NCBI GenBank assembly: GCA_010909165.1
Contig: MU008189.1
Coordinates: 558,001 to 622,000 of the forward strand
Length of the DNA: 64,000 nt
Direction: 5' to 3'
From: Anthoceros angustus
Lineage: Eukaryota > Streptophyta > Anthocerotopsida > Anthocerotales > Anthocerotaceae
The translations under genes and the position numbers were made by a program. Numbering within the stretch: the first letter of the stretch is position 1; each line of letters begins with the position of its first letter. The notes beneath the pieces are model-generated. The model searched no databases, had not been told where the DNA came from, and saw nothing but the letters and a program-made list of their open reading frames with translations. This document shows positions 9,810 through 20,080 of this stretch, piece by piece.

Positions 9810-10813
9810 ATGGCCATGGCCGCAGCCATGAATGTGGCTGCCTGCGTGCCCGTCGCGGCGCGTGGCGTGCCGACGCAAACGGCATCCACCTCCACGGCTC
9901 TGAAAACCCACCTCTCCAGCAGTATGTGGGGCTCCAAGCCCCTGGTGCTGTGCACGAGACGGCCTCAGATCAAGGCCTTTGCTACCTCCGTGCGTACGGC
10001 CCCTGTTGCCGGTCTGCTGGACGAGCCTGAAGAGACAGAGGAGGAGATCGAGGCCGCCTACCGAGCGCTCTACGGGCCTCCATTTGGGGCTGGGAAGTCG
10101 CAGAGGGAGAGGGAGTCCGGGGAGGATGATGATGAGGAGGGTGGACGACGAGGGAGGCGAGGTAGAGGAGGGGACGACGATAGGGAGCGGGGCGGGAGAG
10201 GCCCACGAGGTCCCAAGGACCTGGAGGAGCGGGTGGTGCAAATCCGGAGGGTGACCAAGGTGGTGAAGGGAGGCAAACAGCTTTCCTTCCGGGCTGTAGT
10301 GGTTGTCGGGGACAAGAAAGGTCGGGTTGGAGTGGGCGTGGGCAAGGCTAAGGAGGTGATCAACGCTGTGCAGAAGTCTGCCCTGGATGCCAAGAGGCAT
10401 ATGGTCACCGTCCCCATGACCAAGTACCTCACGTTTCCCCACAGGTAACAGCCGGCTGGCAACCTGTAGGGTTTCTTCTTCCGAAGGTTGAATGCACATT
10501 GTTGTACTGAGTTGCTCGGTTCCATAAGCACGAGTGATGCTGACAAATGGATTACACTTCCAGGGCTGAAGGTAGGTTCGGAGCTGCCAAAGTGATGCTC
10601 CGACCAGCCGCCATCGGAACTGGAGTCATTGCTGGAGGCTCTGTGAGGGTGGTGTTGGAGCTGGCTGGAGTTGAAAACGCCCTGGGCAAGGAGCTTGGCA
10701 GCAAGAACCCTCTGAACAATGCACGAGCAGTGCTGGAGGCTGTGTCAGGCATGAAGCAGTTCAGGGATGTGGCACGGGACCGCGGGATCCCCATGGAGGA
10801 GCTCTGGAAGTAG
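9810..10813 (+). CDS. rps5: Plastid 30S ribosomal protein uS5 (nuclear gene, two exons)
   Basis: The coding sequence is 9810-10444 joined to 10564-10813, giving 294 aa. The 119-bp intron (GTAACA...TTCCAG) splits an Arg codon and restores the F-P-H-R / A-E-G-R-F-G-A-A-K join expected of uS5. Residues 1-60 are rich in Ala, Ser, Thr and Arg with few acidic residues, a typical plastid transit peptide. Residues 100-137 form an acidic then Arg/Gly-rich linker. The N-terminal S5 RNA-binding domain begins near 138 ([17 protein letters not shown]), and the C-terminal domain ends P-M-E-E-L-W-K. The protein would assemble into the small subunit of plastid ribosomes near the decoding site. ATG 9810 is preferred because it gives a complete transit peptide. 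An in-frame ATG two codons later is also possible. Confidence 0.95.
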
Positions 10814-11763
10814 GCTGGCATTCAAGGATTGCTTTCAAATCTTTCCACACTAACTCGTGTAGATCAAGCATCCTAGAAAAAACTCTGGCCTGACAAAGGC
10901 TTCCTGGGGCGCTTATGGACTCCCAAACCTGTCACCTAGTCCTTGCTTGGGCAAGGAGAACGCGGAGATACATTTCCCAGCTGTCGTTAGGACGGAATTG
11001 TTTTCAGGCAGAGGCGTCAATCAGTACACTTGTAGGGGTTTAGGGTTTAGAGCCTCCCACTTCTGTCAAGTTGCTCATGTACAGGCTTGCTGCTGGAATT
11101 GAGGAGCCTCTGTGGCCTCAGATACGATCCTAGAGATGGCTCCATTTTTCCTGGGTATGACACGCCTTCACCCCCGGACTTTCACTTTTTCTTTCCTTCA
11201 CTTAGTTTTCCTTAATACTGATCACGGAATCACTACTAAGTAACTGCCAACCGTGAGCAAGTTTTACGCCCACCCTCCAGACAGCCAACGCCGTCCGTGC
11301 CCATGTGAATTGCCTAAGAGGTCAGTTTGTAGACGGAAGATATCATGATGTGAACACAATAGGTTCAAACGATTGGTTCATTTTCCCCTCATGTATGCTA
11401 CTTGTTGTGGTGGAGGTGTATGCTCCCAGGAGACGACACTTAGCGACTCCTTGTGCACGCCATCTGGCTAACCCTCTGCGGCTGACCAAGGAAAAGCTAA
11501 CACCATGACACGCCATTCTACTTGACGTCTGGCTCCGGATAATCGTGATGCCTTAAATGCTCACATCAATGTCACATTCAGCAGGATTTCGCAAGCAACT
11601 CTCAGACTTCACTTCCAAGTTCCTCGGTCGGAGTTCCCCAACTTTTGCTGATTTGTTTCTGTAGTGCTCTTGCCGTGACTCTGTGCGCAGCAGCAGTCTC
11701 CTACTTGAGTCATTTGGTGCACTTGATCTTCGATTCGTCTTCTGCATTCCACCATCTGCTACA
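10814..11763. other. Intergenic between rps5 and the 122-aa gene
   Basis: It contains the presumed 3' UTR of the uS5 gene and upstream sequence of the next gene. The string GGGGTTTAGGGTTTAGAG at 11035-11052 is a telo-box-like motif, common in plant promoters of translation-related genes. It lies about 700 bp before the next ATG, so its role is uncertain. No other coding signal is seen. Confidence 0.5.
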
Positions 11764-12279
11764 ATGGCCAGAACGAAGAAGACGAAAACCACTGGCAGGG
11801 CCTCCGCTGTGGCCAAGAACAAGATGACGAGTCCGCAAGTGAAGTTCACTGATATGCGAGCAGCCAGCTCGGAGAGAATGGCCGTACTCAGGGCCAAAAT
11901 GGGAGAGAAATTGGTGCGGTTGAACGCCTCCATGCTGCTCGCCTTCTCCAAGATCCGTCATCCCGTGAATCCAGTGAAGCGCGTTGCGGCCAAGGAGAGG
12001 TCTAAGGAAATGAAGCAAGCTGCCAAAGGTACATTTCAGAAATCGAGCGAGTTCATGTGTGCGACATAATATTGTTTTTACGTCTGACGCTTGTGGCTCG
12101 TGTCTATGAAAACTGTATGACTCGTCGCACATAGCACCTCCTAACTTCGTTCGGTTGTGCTTCAAACGTTTGCAGAAAGGAAGAAGCAGCAAGTAGCCAT
12201 TGCCGCAAACGTGGCATCCGCCAAGCGAGCTCGCATTCGTGAGAAGAGAGCTGTACAGATGGATAACGTCTTGCACTAA
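11764..12279 (+). CDS. Small basic protein, unknown function (two exons)
   Basis: I read 11764-12028 joined to 12176-12279, 122 aa. The intron of 147 bp runs from GTACAT to TTTGCAG. The protein is rich in Lys, Arg and Ala, begins M-A-R-T-K-K-T-K-T-T-G-R-A, has a helical middle with alternating charges, and ends in a second basic segment (A-S-A-K-R-A-R-I-R-E-K-R). No signal peptide or membrane segment is visible, and it looks nuclear or nucleolar by composition. The first residues resemble the histone H3 tail (A-R-T-K-Q-T), but nothing else matches a histone fold. I do not recognise a family. The clean splice and continuous frame support a real gene. It converges with the PPR gene, with about 290 bp between the stop codons. 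Confidence 0.65.
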
Positions 12280-12566
12280 ACAGGATTTGCTCCTTGGGAT
12301 GTCCTCTCTCTCTCTCCAAAGGGTCTAGACCTTGTACATAAAAGAGCTCTAGAGTTGATGTAATCTTGCAGAGCCCTACCGCTTTGCGAGGTCTGCAGGC
12401 TGAACGGAGAATGAAATTTTAAGCTAGAATTTGCAAGGTTAGGTTCTGCGGAATATGCTCTTTTATTGATGTATCGCGTGTAAAAGTGCTTACTTTGACC
12501 CTTCTTGTAATAAACACCGAAGCCAAAACTTGGCTTCAACATTTAACCTCTCTATTGCGACAAGGG
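12280..12566. other. Shared 3' region of convergent genes
   Basis: 287 bp between two converging stop codons. AATAAA-like signals are visible in both directions, for example TAATAAA near 12508 on the plus strand. No gene is seen. Confidence 0.4.
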
Positions 12567-15053
12567 TCAGTGGTTATCACAACACGAGCATAAACCATCC
12601 TTAAAATGGTGGACTCGGTGTGCATCTCTCACAACGATCTCTCTCCCTTCCAGTCTGGAAATTACCTTACTGCCATTGTGGCAGTCATCGCACATTCTGA
12701 GATCCTTGGTGATGAACAGAGGTGTATTTTCAGGAGTGTTCAGAATTCCAAAAGCAATGGCAAGTTTTTCTGCATGTCCACATAGAAGATCCTCCTTTTC
12801 CAACAGGTCAGTCTCAGGCACATGTCCTTGCTCTTTCATTCGAAGATTCAAGTTCTGCAGCATGGTAGAAGTGTCATCCCTTTGGTCTCCAACAATGAAC
12901 TCATGTACCTTCTGATCGACTTCAATCACAGCCTTGGCAGGTTTCTTCTGAGCTCCAGCCAACTTCCTCAACTTGTCTATTTCCTCTGCTTCTTCTTGTC
13001 TGCCAGCATCAGCATAAATTTTCGACATGAGGACATACCCAGCAGCTTGATGGGGATCGATCTGGACGAGCTGATCAAAACAACGTCTTCCCAGCTCCAC
13101 ATTGCCAAACATGTTGCAGGCACTTAGGAGAGATCTCCACCCCACACAGTCACGTTCAAATGGCATTGCCTGCAACATATTTTCTGCCTCATCCAGCTGC
13201 CCTGATCGAGCAAGAATGTCAACCATACAGGTGAAATGCTCGATACTTGGTACAATTCTATGCTGTTCTGTCATTTCTCTGAACAACTCCTTACCTTCGT
13301 TGATTAAGCCTTTGCGACTGCAAGCAACAAGGAGACAAGTGAAAGTTGTTGCATCAGGTTCAACTCCCTGGCATTGCATTTGCTTCAAGCATTGGATGGC
13401 CATGTTAGAGTCATCATGCTGGGTATAGGCGTTGATAAGAGCATTCCATGTCACCACATCTCTTTGTGAAAGTCTGTCAAACACCTTTTTAGCATCCTCC
13501 AGGCTTCCGCATTTAGCATACATGTCCAGTAAGGCATTAGAAATCAGATCATCTGCTTCCAGCCCTTTTGTCGAAATCTCAGCATGTATTTTCTTGCCAT
13601 CCTGTAAAGATCCTGTGCTAGAACACATCTGGAGCAAGTTACCAAATATAACATTGTCTGGAGAAACACCAGCTTGTTTCATTTCTTGAAAAAGATCAAG
13701 GGCTTCTTGACACTGGCCACGCTGAGCATACCCTGCGATCATTATGGTCCACGTCACCACATCTCTCTCAGACAATCCATCAAACACGATTCGAGCATCA
13801 TCTATGTTGTCGCACTCCACATACATGTTCATCAAGGCACTTCCAACAAACGCATCCCCTCCAAGTCCTCGTTTCAAAATTTGACAATGTATCTGCTTGC
13901 CATCTTGCATGGCTCCAATGCTTGCACATGCCTTTAAAATGCTGACAAATGTTATGAGGTCTGGCAAAATGCCATCTTTCAGCATTCTCGAGTAAAGCCA
14001 AAGGGCGTCATGCCCAAGCCCATGTTGAGCATATCGAGCAATCATGGAATTCCATGTAACCACATTCTTGTTCACTAGTCCATCAAATACTATTTGCGCA
14101 TCCTGCAGGCTTCCACACTGCCCGTACATGTTCATTAGGGAGCTCCCAATGAAGACACTAGAATGGAGTCCCTTGGCAAGGATCTGAGCATGGATCTGTT
14201 TGCCATCCTGCAAGGCTCCTATGCTGCTACACGCTTTCAGAATGCTAACATATGTAACGTCATTTGGTGACAAGCCCTCCTCTAGCATCTTTTTGTACAA
14301 CTCCAGGGCTTTTGCACCAAGCCCATACTGAGCATATCCTGAAATCATCACATTCCAAATAACAACATTCCTTGTGGACAACCTTTCAAATACTTGGTGG
14401 GCGTCCTCCAAACTCCCACAGTTTGCATACATGTGTATCAGAGCACTGGCAACAAACAGATTGGACTCAGCCTGACAGTCCAAGACATCCTCATGGACAA
14501 GCTTGCCTGATGTCAGATCTCCTTTACTAGCACAGGCTTTCAGGACTGCCACAAAGATATAGTCATTGGGTTCTGTGGTCGAGTCCCGCATTTTCTGATA
14601 CAGCTCTATGGCTCGTTGAGCGTGTCCACGATCAGCATGTGCTGAGATCAGTGAAGCCCATACGAACACATTAGGGGCATGCAGCTTACTGAAGACCCCC
14701 CTAGCTTCCAGCAATTTTCCATGAGAAGCATACATGCGGATGAGGTGGTTCCCTAGAAAAGTATCCACCTCATGCCCACTCCGGGCAGTGAGAGCATGGA
14801 TGTATTTGCCCGCTTCCAGATCCCTCTTTGTAATGCTCTCCTTCAGAAGCCGGTACAGCATATCTGCAGATATGTATGATCCTCCCCTGCCCAAGAAGTC
14901 CAAAGCTTGGACCGCCTCACGCAGCCGCCCTTCCTCCAGTAACCTGCTCCACTCTTCTGACACCCCGACATACTCCACATGGCTGCCACTTCCTGACACT
15001 CTGCATGTCCAGAGCAGCTGAAACAACGTGAGAACCTCAGCAACATGGGCCAC
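12567..15053 (-). CDS. PLS-class PPR protein with variant DYW domain, organelle RNA-editing factor
   Basis: A single exon of 828 aa. Residues about 60-640 are tandem P, L and S pentatricopeptide repeats in roughly 100-residue triplets, each with N-x-L-I/M-x-M-Y and D-V-V-T-W-N/T-like signatures. E-type motifs follow, then a DYW-like deaminase domain of about 126 residues from K-K-P near 703. Zinc and catalytic residues are present: H-A-E at 760-762, C-D-D-C-H at 788-792, and H-H-F-K-D-G-x-C-S-C near the end. Two positions are atypical. The usual P-G box reads K-K-P-A-K-A, and the last three residues are D-N-H, not D-Y-W. PPR-DYW proteins bind a specific organelle transcript and edit one base, and KP-type variants have been linked to U-to-C editing in seed-free plants. 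No clear transit peptide is seen in the first 30 residues, so the true start or a 5' exon could lie upstream. Confidence 0.93.
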   Translation of the reverse strand: MAHVAEVLTLFQLLWTCRVSGSGSHVEYVGVSEEWSRLLEEGRLREAVQALDFLGRGGSYISADMLYRLLKESITKRDLEAGKYIHALTARSGHEVDTFLGNHLIRMYASHGKLLEARGVFSKLHAPNVFVWASLISAHADRGHAQRAIELYQKMRDSTTEPNDYIFVAVLKACASKGDLTSGKLVHEDVLDCQAESNLFVASALIHMYANCGSLEDAHQVFERLSTRNVVIWNVMISGYAQYGLGAKALELYKKMLEEGLSPNDVTYVSILKACSSIGALQDGKQIHAQILAKGLHSSVFIGSSLMNMYGQCGSLQDAQIVFDGLVNKNVVTWNSMIARYAQHGLGHDALWLYSRMLKDGILPDLITFVSILKACASIGAMQDGKQIHCQILKRGLGGDAFVGSALMNMYVECDNIDDARIVFDGLSERDVVTWTIMIAGYAQRGQCQEALDLFQEMKQAGVSPDNVIFGNLLQMCSSTGSLQDGKKIHAEISTKGLEADDLISNALLDMYAKCGSLEDAKKVFDRLSQRDVVTWNALINAYTQHDDSNMAIQCLKQMQCQGVEPDATTFTCLLVACSRKGLINEGKELFREMTEQHRIVPSIEHFTCMVDILARSGQLDEAENMLQAMPFERDCVGWRSLLSACNMFGNVELGRRCFDQLVQIDPHQAAGYVLMSKIYADAGRQEEAEEIDKLRKLAGAQKKPAKAVIEVDQKVHEFIVGDQRDDTSTMLQNLNLRMKEQGHVPETDLLEKEDLLCGHAEKLAIAFGILNTPENTPLFITKDLRMCDDCHNGSKVISRLEGREIVVRDAHRVHHFKDGLCSCCDNH

Positions 15054-15923
15054 CCATTCACCATTATACAGAGACGAGCCTCAGTTTGGATACCTGACAG
15101 AACCCCGATAATCTCCAACATCTGTCGAGGAGAGTGCCCATGAACAAATAGAATGTCCTCCCTCACCCTTCGACTGGCTCGGTGAAGGCCTCAAGCTCTC
15201 CGTTGCTGTGCTGTTCACGTGGTCCGCACACCCGAGGTCTGTCTGTGGCGATCACCCATTGTCAACTGCAAACTGAGGACCAAGCAACGCCTCATTCTCC
15301 TGCTGGAGCATTACCACATAGTTAAGCAGAACCCACAAAAAGGCCCGAGCTAGAGTCCCACCTCCTGCACAGTCTTGATCCACCAGCGCGAAGGCTTCGC
15401 AAAAAATTCTGCCCTCAGTCCCTCTTTTGAAGCAACGGCATCTGCAACACCATCTTCAACCATGAAAACCCAAAATCCTCGCAGTTCTCGACCACAAACA
15501 AGATCACTCACCACAGCTGGTACCAAAGCAATGCCTTCCGATTGAGGAATCCAGAGTCAGATCACGCCTCTCCGAATTCTCCCTACTGCTGGATTTGCGA
15601 TTTCGGAAGCATAGGTTAACCAGGCTGCCAGCCGCCGGCGTCCTCCTCTTCATGATCACTTCCTACCGGATTGCAGCTTTCGCAGGTCATATAATCTGGC
15701 CGGTTCGCAGCTCACCCTACTGATCCTACTTTATGGACCACCCGGAGCAAATGTGACAGCGTCGCTGTGACACGGATGTGTGGATCCAGCCTTAGTTCAG
15801 GTGGAGGGTGGCAGCCATTACACGCGCTGCGATGGAGTTGTCGTGGTGGGTGTTTGTGTGCTTCCCTCACTGAATTACCCGGTTCTTGTTAAACCTTATT
15901 GGCTGCCAAGAACAAAGGAAGAT
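15054..15923. other. Divergent intergenic region
   Basis: It separates the divergently transcribed PPR (-) and DUF1995-like (+) genes, so it should hold both promoters and 5' UTRs. The frame of the plus-strand gene stays open back to 15780, but that part is not needed for the protein. No clear TATA box can be assigned with confidence. Confidence 0.5.
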
Positions 15924-16931
15924 ATGGCTACAACGACGACAAGTGCGTGCAGAACCTGCCTCTATGTACGAGCCTCCACGCAGTCTTACCTGCATGTCTC
16001 ACGGACATCCTTATCCCCTTCCCAAATTTGTTGCTCCAGCTCTCTCTCCTGTGCTTTGGCAAGCAAGCGTTCATCTCGGGTACTCTCTGGCCGGGGAAGG
16101 GTGGTGTTCCAGGTGCGGGATGGGCTTGATCCAGCATCAGATCAACCGCCCTCCAGCCGAGCAGATGCGGTGCAGCAGGCCGGAGCATCACTGGCTGCAC
16201 TCTTGGAGAAATCTCTCAAGAAGCAGGGACCAGCCACGGTGAAGCAGCGGAAGGATCAGAGGCAGGTGCGGCTTAGGGTAGAGATCCCGGAGCTGGACGA
16301 CTCTCCCGCATCTCTTCTAACCCTGTCGCTGGATCTCGTGTCAGCCTTTGCGTCAGGGAAGAAGGGCCTTCTCACAGATATCGCCCTTTGCTTTGCAGAC
16401 TCTTCTCTCCTGGAGCTTGCCAGGGAAGGGCGTTCTTCCACTAGTTCTGTTCCCCGACTTCATTTTCTCAGTCTGGCGGAGGCCGCTGCTGTACCGCAGG
16501 CGTGCTCTTGCGTTTTTGTGGTTGGCCCACAGTTGCTACATGCGCCTGCTATTGCAAAGATTGCCACGCAAGCTGGAACGAGGCCAGTTGTTGCTGTGAA
16601 TCCGTTCTGGCCAGAAGAGGAGGATGCATACGCAGCTGGGAAGGCTCTGCTGTCTTCCTTCGAAGTTGCCTACTCCTTCACGGCTATATGTATTCAGGGG
16701 TTTTTCAGCAAAACAGAGGGGGTCGTGATGAAGCATGCCAAGAGTGGAGCTCCTAGCGGGAGACCTTGGCTCATTTATGTGAAGGAAGGTGGCAAGTACA
16801 AGTGTGTGAGTAGTCTGAAGTCCCGCCCTGGTGCAGCTGAGCTTGAGACTGCCCTTTACAATGTCATTGCAGCCAATTCCCCTATCACAAAGTCTGTTAG
16901 CTTTCTGAGAGGGTTGGTAACTAGGCAATGA
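15924..16931 (+). CDS. DUF1995-like plastid protein
   Basis: 335 aa from ATG 15924, chosen because M-A-T-T-T-T-S-A begins a typical Ser/Thr-rich plastid transit peptide of about 55-60 residues. The same frame is open 48 codons further upstream without such features. The mature part starts with a helical segment and a basic V-R-L-R-V-E-I-P-E-L motif. A central alpha/beta region follows with hydrophobic strands C-V-F-V-V-G-P and T-R-P-V-V-A-V-N-P-F-W, then Y-S-F-T-A and R-P-W-L-I-Y-V. This arrangement resembles DUF1995 proteins, a plastid family that includes factors for photosystem II accumulation. The family call rests on pattern recognition. The exact paralogue and function are unknown. Confidence 0.6.
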   Translation: MATTTTSACRTCLYVRASTQSYLHVSRTSLSPSQICCSSSLSCALASKRSSRVLSGRGRVVFQVRDGLDPASDQPPSSRADAVQQAGASLAALLEKSLKKQGPATVKQRKDQRQVRLRVEIPELDDSPASLLTLSLDLVSAFASGKKGLLTDIALCFADSSLLELAREGRSSTSSVPRLHFLSLAEAAAVPQACSCVFVVGPQLLHAPAIAKIATQAGTRPVVAVNPFWPEEEDAYAAGKALLSSFEVAYSFTAICIQGFFSKTEGVVMKHAKSGAPSGRPWLIYVKEGGKYKCVSSLKSRPGAAELETALYNVIAANSPITKSVSFLRGLVTRQ

Positions 16932-17478
16932 GAAGCTAAAAGTGCCGCCTAATTGCTTGCCTTCCAACTCTAACTCTGGATCTGCTCCTGTCTTTGTATC
17001 CTTGGGTCACTCCTCCTCTCGTGCGTTAGTACAAAATGGATGCCTCTAAAGCTCACCTTCACTTCAGCTGCTTCTAACCTGAGCAACGTGTACCACGCCA
17101 GCCACAACTAAAGTGGTCTTCGAACATGGATGATGAAGTTCTTGAGGATTGGGAGCTGATCAGTCAAAATGCAGTCTGCAGGATACTCACAAGCAAGTTG
17201 TATAGAGTTTGAATGGGAAGCAACGACAGCTCTTGCTCTTCATTCTCTTAAGTTCCTGCCAACCACTTCAGATTCCAGATGCAGATGGCTGCCCACATGG
17301 CACATACTTCCTTCTTGTTGCGCTACTTCGAAAAACCAAGCTGGGAATTAGGTGCTTACACCCAGGAGGGATCTTCCGCTGTCATTTAATCAAGTGAGCA
17401 AACATTGCTTTTATTATTCTCTGCATGCGTGGATTTCAGTATTAGTCCTCATTGCTTCCGTATCAGCCAAGCTAGCAT
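16932..17478. other. Intergenic, no gene recognised
   Basis: Presumed 3' UTR of the preceding gene, followed by unassigned sequence. Short frames at 17169-17397 do not match a family, though they could be further remains of the adjoining LRR pseudogene. Confidence 0.4.
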
Positions 17479-17712
17479 ATGTTTTGGCCTGACAAGCCAT
17501 TTGCCAACCTTCGTGGGCCACTAGATATCTCCGGCGAGCTAAGCAGATTGGTTCACTCGATGACCCTGAATTTGGCCGACAACATTACAGGTCAGCGTAC
17601 CTCCGGAGCTAGGAGAGCTTTCCTCGCTCTACAAGTTAAATCTCAGCAGCAATGTCCTGACGGGAGCAATTCCCACTCAACTCAACAATCTCTACCGGCT
17701 GCGGATGTTATA
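17479..17712 (+). pseudogene. Leucine-rich-repeat receptor fragment
   Basis: Plus-strand translation gives two to three LRR units: G-P-L-D-I-S-G-E-L-S-R-L, then L-N-L-A-D-N-I-T-G-Q. After one extra base near 17595 it continues V-P-P-E-L-G-E-L-S-S-L, then L-N-L-S-S-N-V-L-T-G-A-I-P, ending at TAG 17710-17712. The L-x-L-x-x-N-x-L-T-G-x-I-P spacing is the plant receptor-kinase LRR type. No signal peptide, transmembrane segment or kinase domain is nearby, so this is a broken relic. Confidence 0.65.
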
Positions 17713-18166
17713 GAGTAACTAGACTACGTTGAGAACTTCCGATTTGCCGAACTACATACAATTCATGCTTGCTTCAATGGCCAGCATGATCTTGGTTACC
17801 GAAATGTAACATCCTTGTTCAGGGGACCACAATCCAAACGGAAATGCGTCACAACTGTATGTCGTCCTTGGCTTTCGTGGAGGCTGCCTTCAAATGGCTC
17901 TGCCCGAGTGTACACTGTACAGACGTATATATGTCGAACGGACCGGGAACAAGAACACAAGTCCCAAATCCCGACTCTTGGCCAACATGCTGGAGGCCAG
18001 ACTGGATACCTGCTATTCTGGATACACACTATCGCCGTGACTGTGCCGGGAACGTCGTGGAAACTGTCGTCCACCTGGACGCCCTCTAATCCCCTCCCAT
18101 GTCCCCCCGTCGATGCCTCGTGGGCAGCAGAAGCCAGGCCTTGCATTGTTTTGAACGTTTGCAGCC
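17713..18166. other. P450 upstream region
   Basis: 454 bp between the LRR relic and the P450 start codon, presumably holding its promoter and 5' UTR. No distinctive element can be assigned. Confidence 0.4.
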
Positions 18167-20080
18167 ATGGAGATGGCAGAATACGTGGCCCAGGCTCTGA
18201 AGGACTGGTTGTTGTACCTGGTGCTGGGACTGGCGGCGCTGGCTGTGTTGCTGCAGCGTTGGAAGCAGAGCAGCAGGCAGAAGGAAAGGCTACCGCCTGG
18301 TCCGCCAGGGGTGCCAGTGTTCGGCAATCTTTTCCTTCTTATAACTTCCAGCCATCCGCACCAGGAGCTACACCGCTTGGCTCGACAGTATGGCCCCATC
18401 ATGTCATTGCGGCTGGGGTCGAGGCTGGGGATCGTTGTGTCCTCTCCGGAGATCGCCAAAGAGGTGCTCAAGACTCAGGACCGGGAGTTCGCAAACCGCC
18501 CCTTCACGACTGCCAAGGATGCCATGGGGTACGGGGAGAGCACCATGGGCTTCGCCTCCTACAGCCCACACTGGAGATTTCTCAGGTCAATAGTGAACGC
18601 ACATTCACGATTCTGATGATCGTGCTGGTTCAATGGGACCTGTTCCAAAACCGGGTCGATCGAATTCGAAGCACCTGCTCTAGTCCATACATGTATTGCT
18701 TCGGCTAACGCTGAATGATTGATTGGAACGCAGGAGGGTTGCAAATTCCGAGCTGCTGAGTGCGAAGCGGGTTCAGCAGTTCCAGTCTGTGAGGGAAGAG
18801 GAGTTGTCCAGAATGGTGAAGTCCATCCTGGAGGACAGTCAGAGGTCTCCCGTGGTGGACGTGCAGCAGAGGGCGTTTTTTCTTACCATGAACGTAATGA
18901 CGCGTATCTTGATGAGCAAGAGGTTCTTCTCTTACACCAAATCCTCTCAATCCGACAAAGGCGATGAAGAGGTATGTATGTGATTGATCCCAATTCACTC
19001 ACGAGTCTCCCTCACCCGCGGTGATGTCATTCTGAGCCTGCGAATTCTTGGGCAGGACTTGGCCGAAGAATTTAGAAGTCTCATCGAGGAACTGTTTTTC
19101 CTGGGTGGAGTTTCTTTGATAGGAGATGTCATCCCATCCTTGGGCTTCCTGGACCGGATTATGAACTATGAGAAGAGAATGCGCCGAGTTCACCAGCGAT
19201 TTGACTCCTTCCTGACAACTGTGCTCGAGGAACATAGGCAGACCAGAAATGATCAAGAAGCCAGGAACTACGTCGATATCTTGCTCTCCCTCCCTGGAGA
19301 AGACGGCGCTCCACATATGGAGGAGGTTGTCATGAAGGCACTGGCCATGGTATGCCTCCTGTTAGTAAGCTTACCTTCAGTGCAGTCCAGCATGTTTGAT
19401 ACATTAGTACACTGTGCAATGTGCCCTGAACATCGTTTGTGCATGGCGTGCAGAGCGTGATCACTGCTGGCACGGACACATCTAGCATCACAGTGGAGTG
19501 GGGCTTATCAGAACTCCTCCGAAATCCCCAGGCTCTACAGAGAGTGTACCAAGAGCTGGACGAGGTTGTAGGGAAGGAGAGGGTGGTCACAGAATCCGAT
19601 CTTCCAAACCTTCCCTACTTGCAGGCTGTGGTAAAGGAAACATTCCGCCTTCATCCAGCCGGGCCGTTACTGATTCCACACGTAAGCAGCGAGGCTTGCG
19701 AGGTGGCAGGCTTCCATATCCCTCCCGGAACCACCACCTTCGTGAACGTGTGGAGTATCTCTCGGCAGCCCGACGTGTGGGAGAATCCGCTGGAATTTCA
19801 GCCTGACAGATTCCTCAACAGCGACGTCGACGTGCGAGGCCAGCACTTCCAGCTGCTCCCTTTTGGCTCCGGCAGACGATCTTGCCCTGGTATACACATG
19901 GGGCTTGCTATGGTGCAATACTCTCTGGCGAGGCTGGTGCACAGCTTTGATTGGTCCCTGCCACAGGGTCAGGCACCTGATGAATTGGATATGAAGGAGA
20001 AGTTCGGCCTAACCTTGCCTCGAGCCAAGCCGCTCCTGGCTAATCCTCTGCCTCGTCTACCTCCCCACCTTTATGAGTGA
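18167..20080 (+). CDS. A-type (CYP71-clan) cytochrome P450, four exons
   Basis: Exons are 18167-18585, 18734-18971, 19056-19349 and 19454-20080, giving 525 aa. Introns of 148, 84 and 104 bp all have GT-AG ends. The N-terminus has an ER signal anchor (about residues 13-29) and the Pro-rich hinge L-P-P-G-P-P-G near 42. The I-helix oxygen-binding motif A-G-T-D-T-S is at 322-327, E-T-F-R at 379-382, F-Q-P-D-R-F follows, and the heme loop F-G-S-G-R-R-S-C-P-G has the thiolate ligand at Cys461. The third intron, just before the I-helix motif and in phase 0, is the conserved intron of plant A-type P450s. The other two are extra. It should be an ER-bound monooxygenase using a P450 reductase. The substrate and family cannot be read from this sequence, but specialised metabolism is usual for this clan. 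Confidence 0.93.

Noticed and set aside
9797-10546. Long minus-strand frames over rps5 (9786-10499 and 10070-10546)
   Set aside because: They are shadows of the GC-rich uS5 exon and cross its intron.
11710-12276. 188-codon minus-strand frame over the 122-aa gene
   Set aside because: It runs antisense across a well-supported splice pair and shows no domain.
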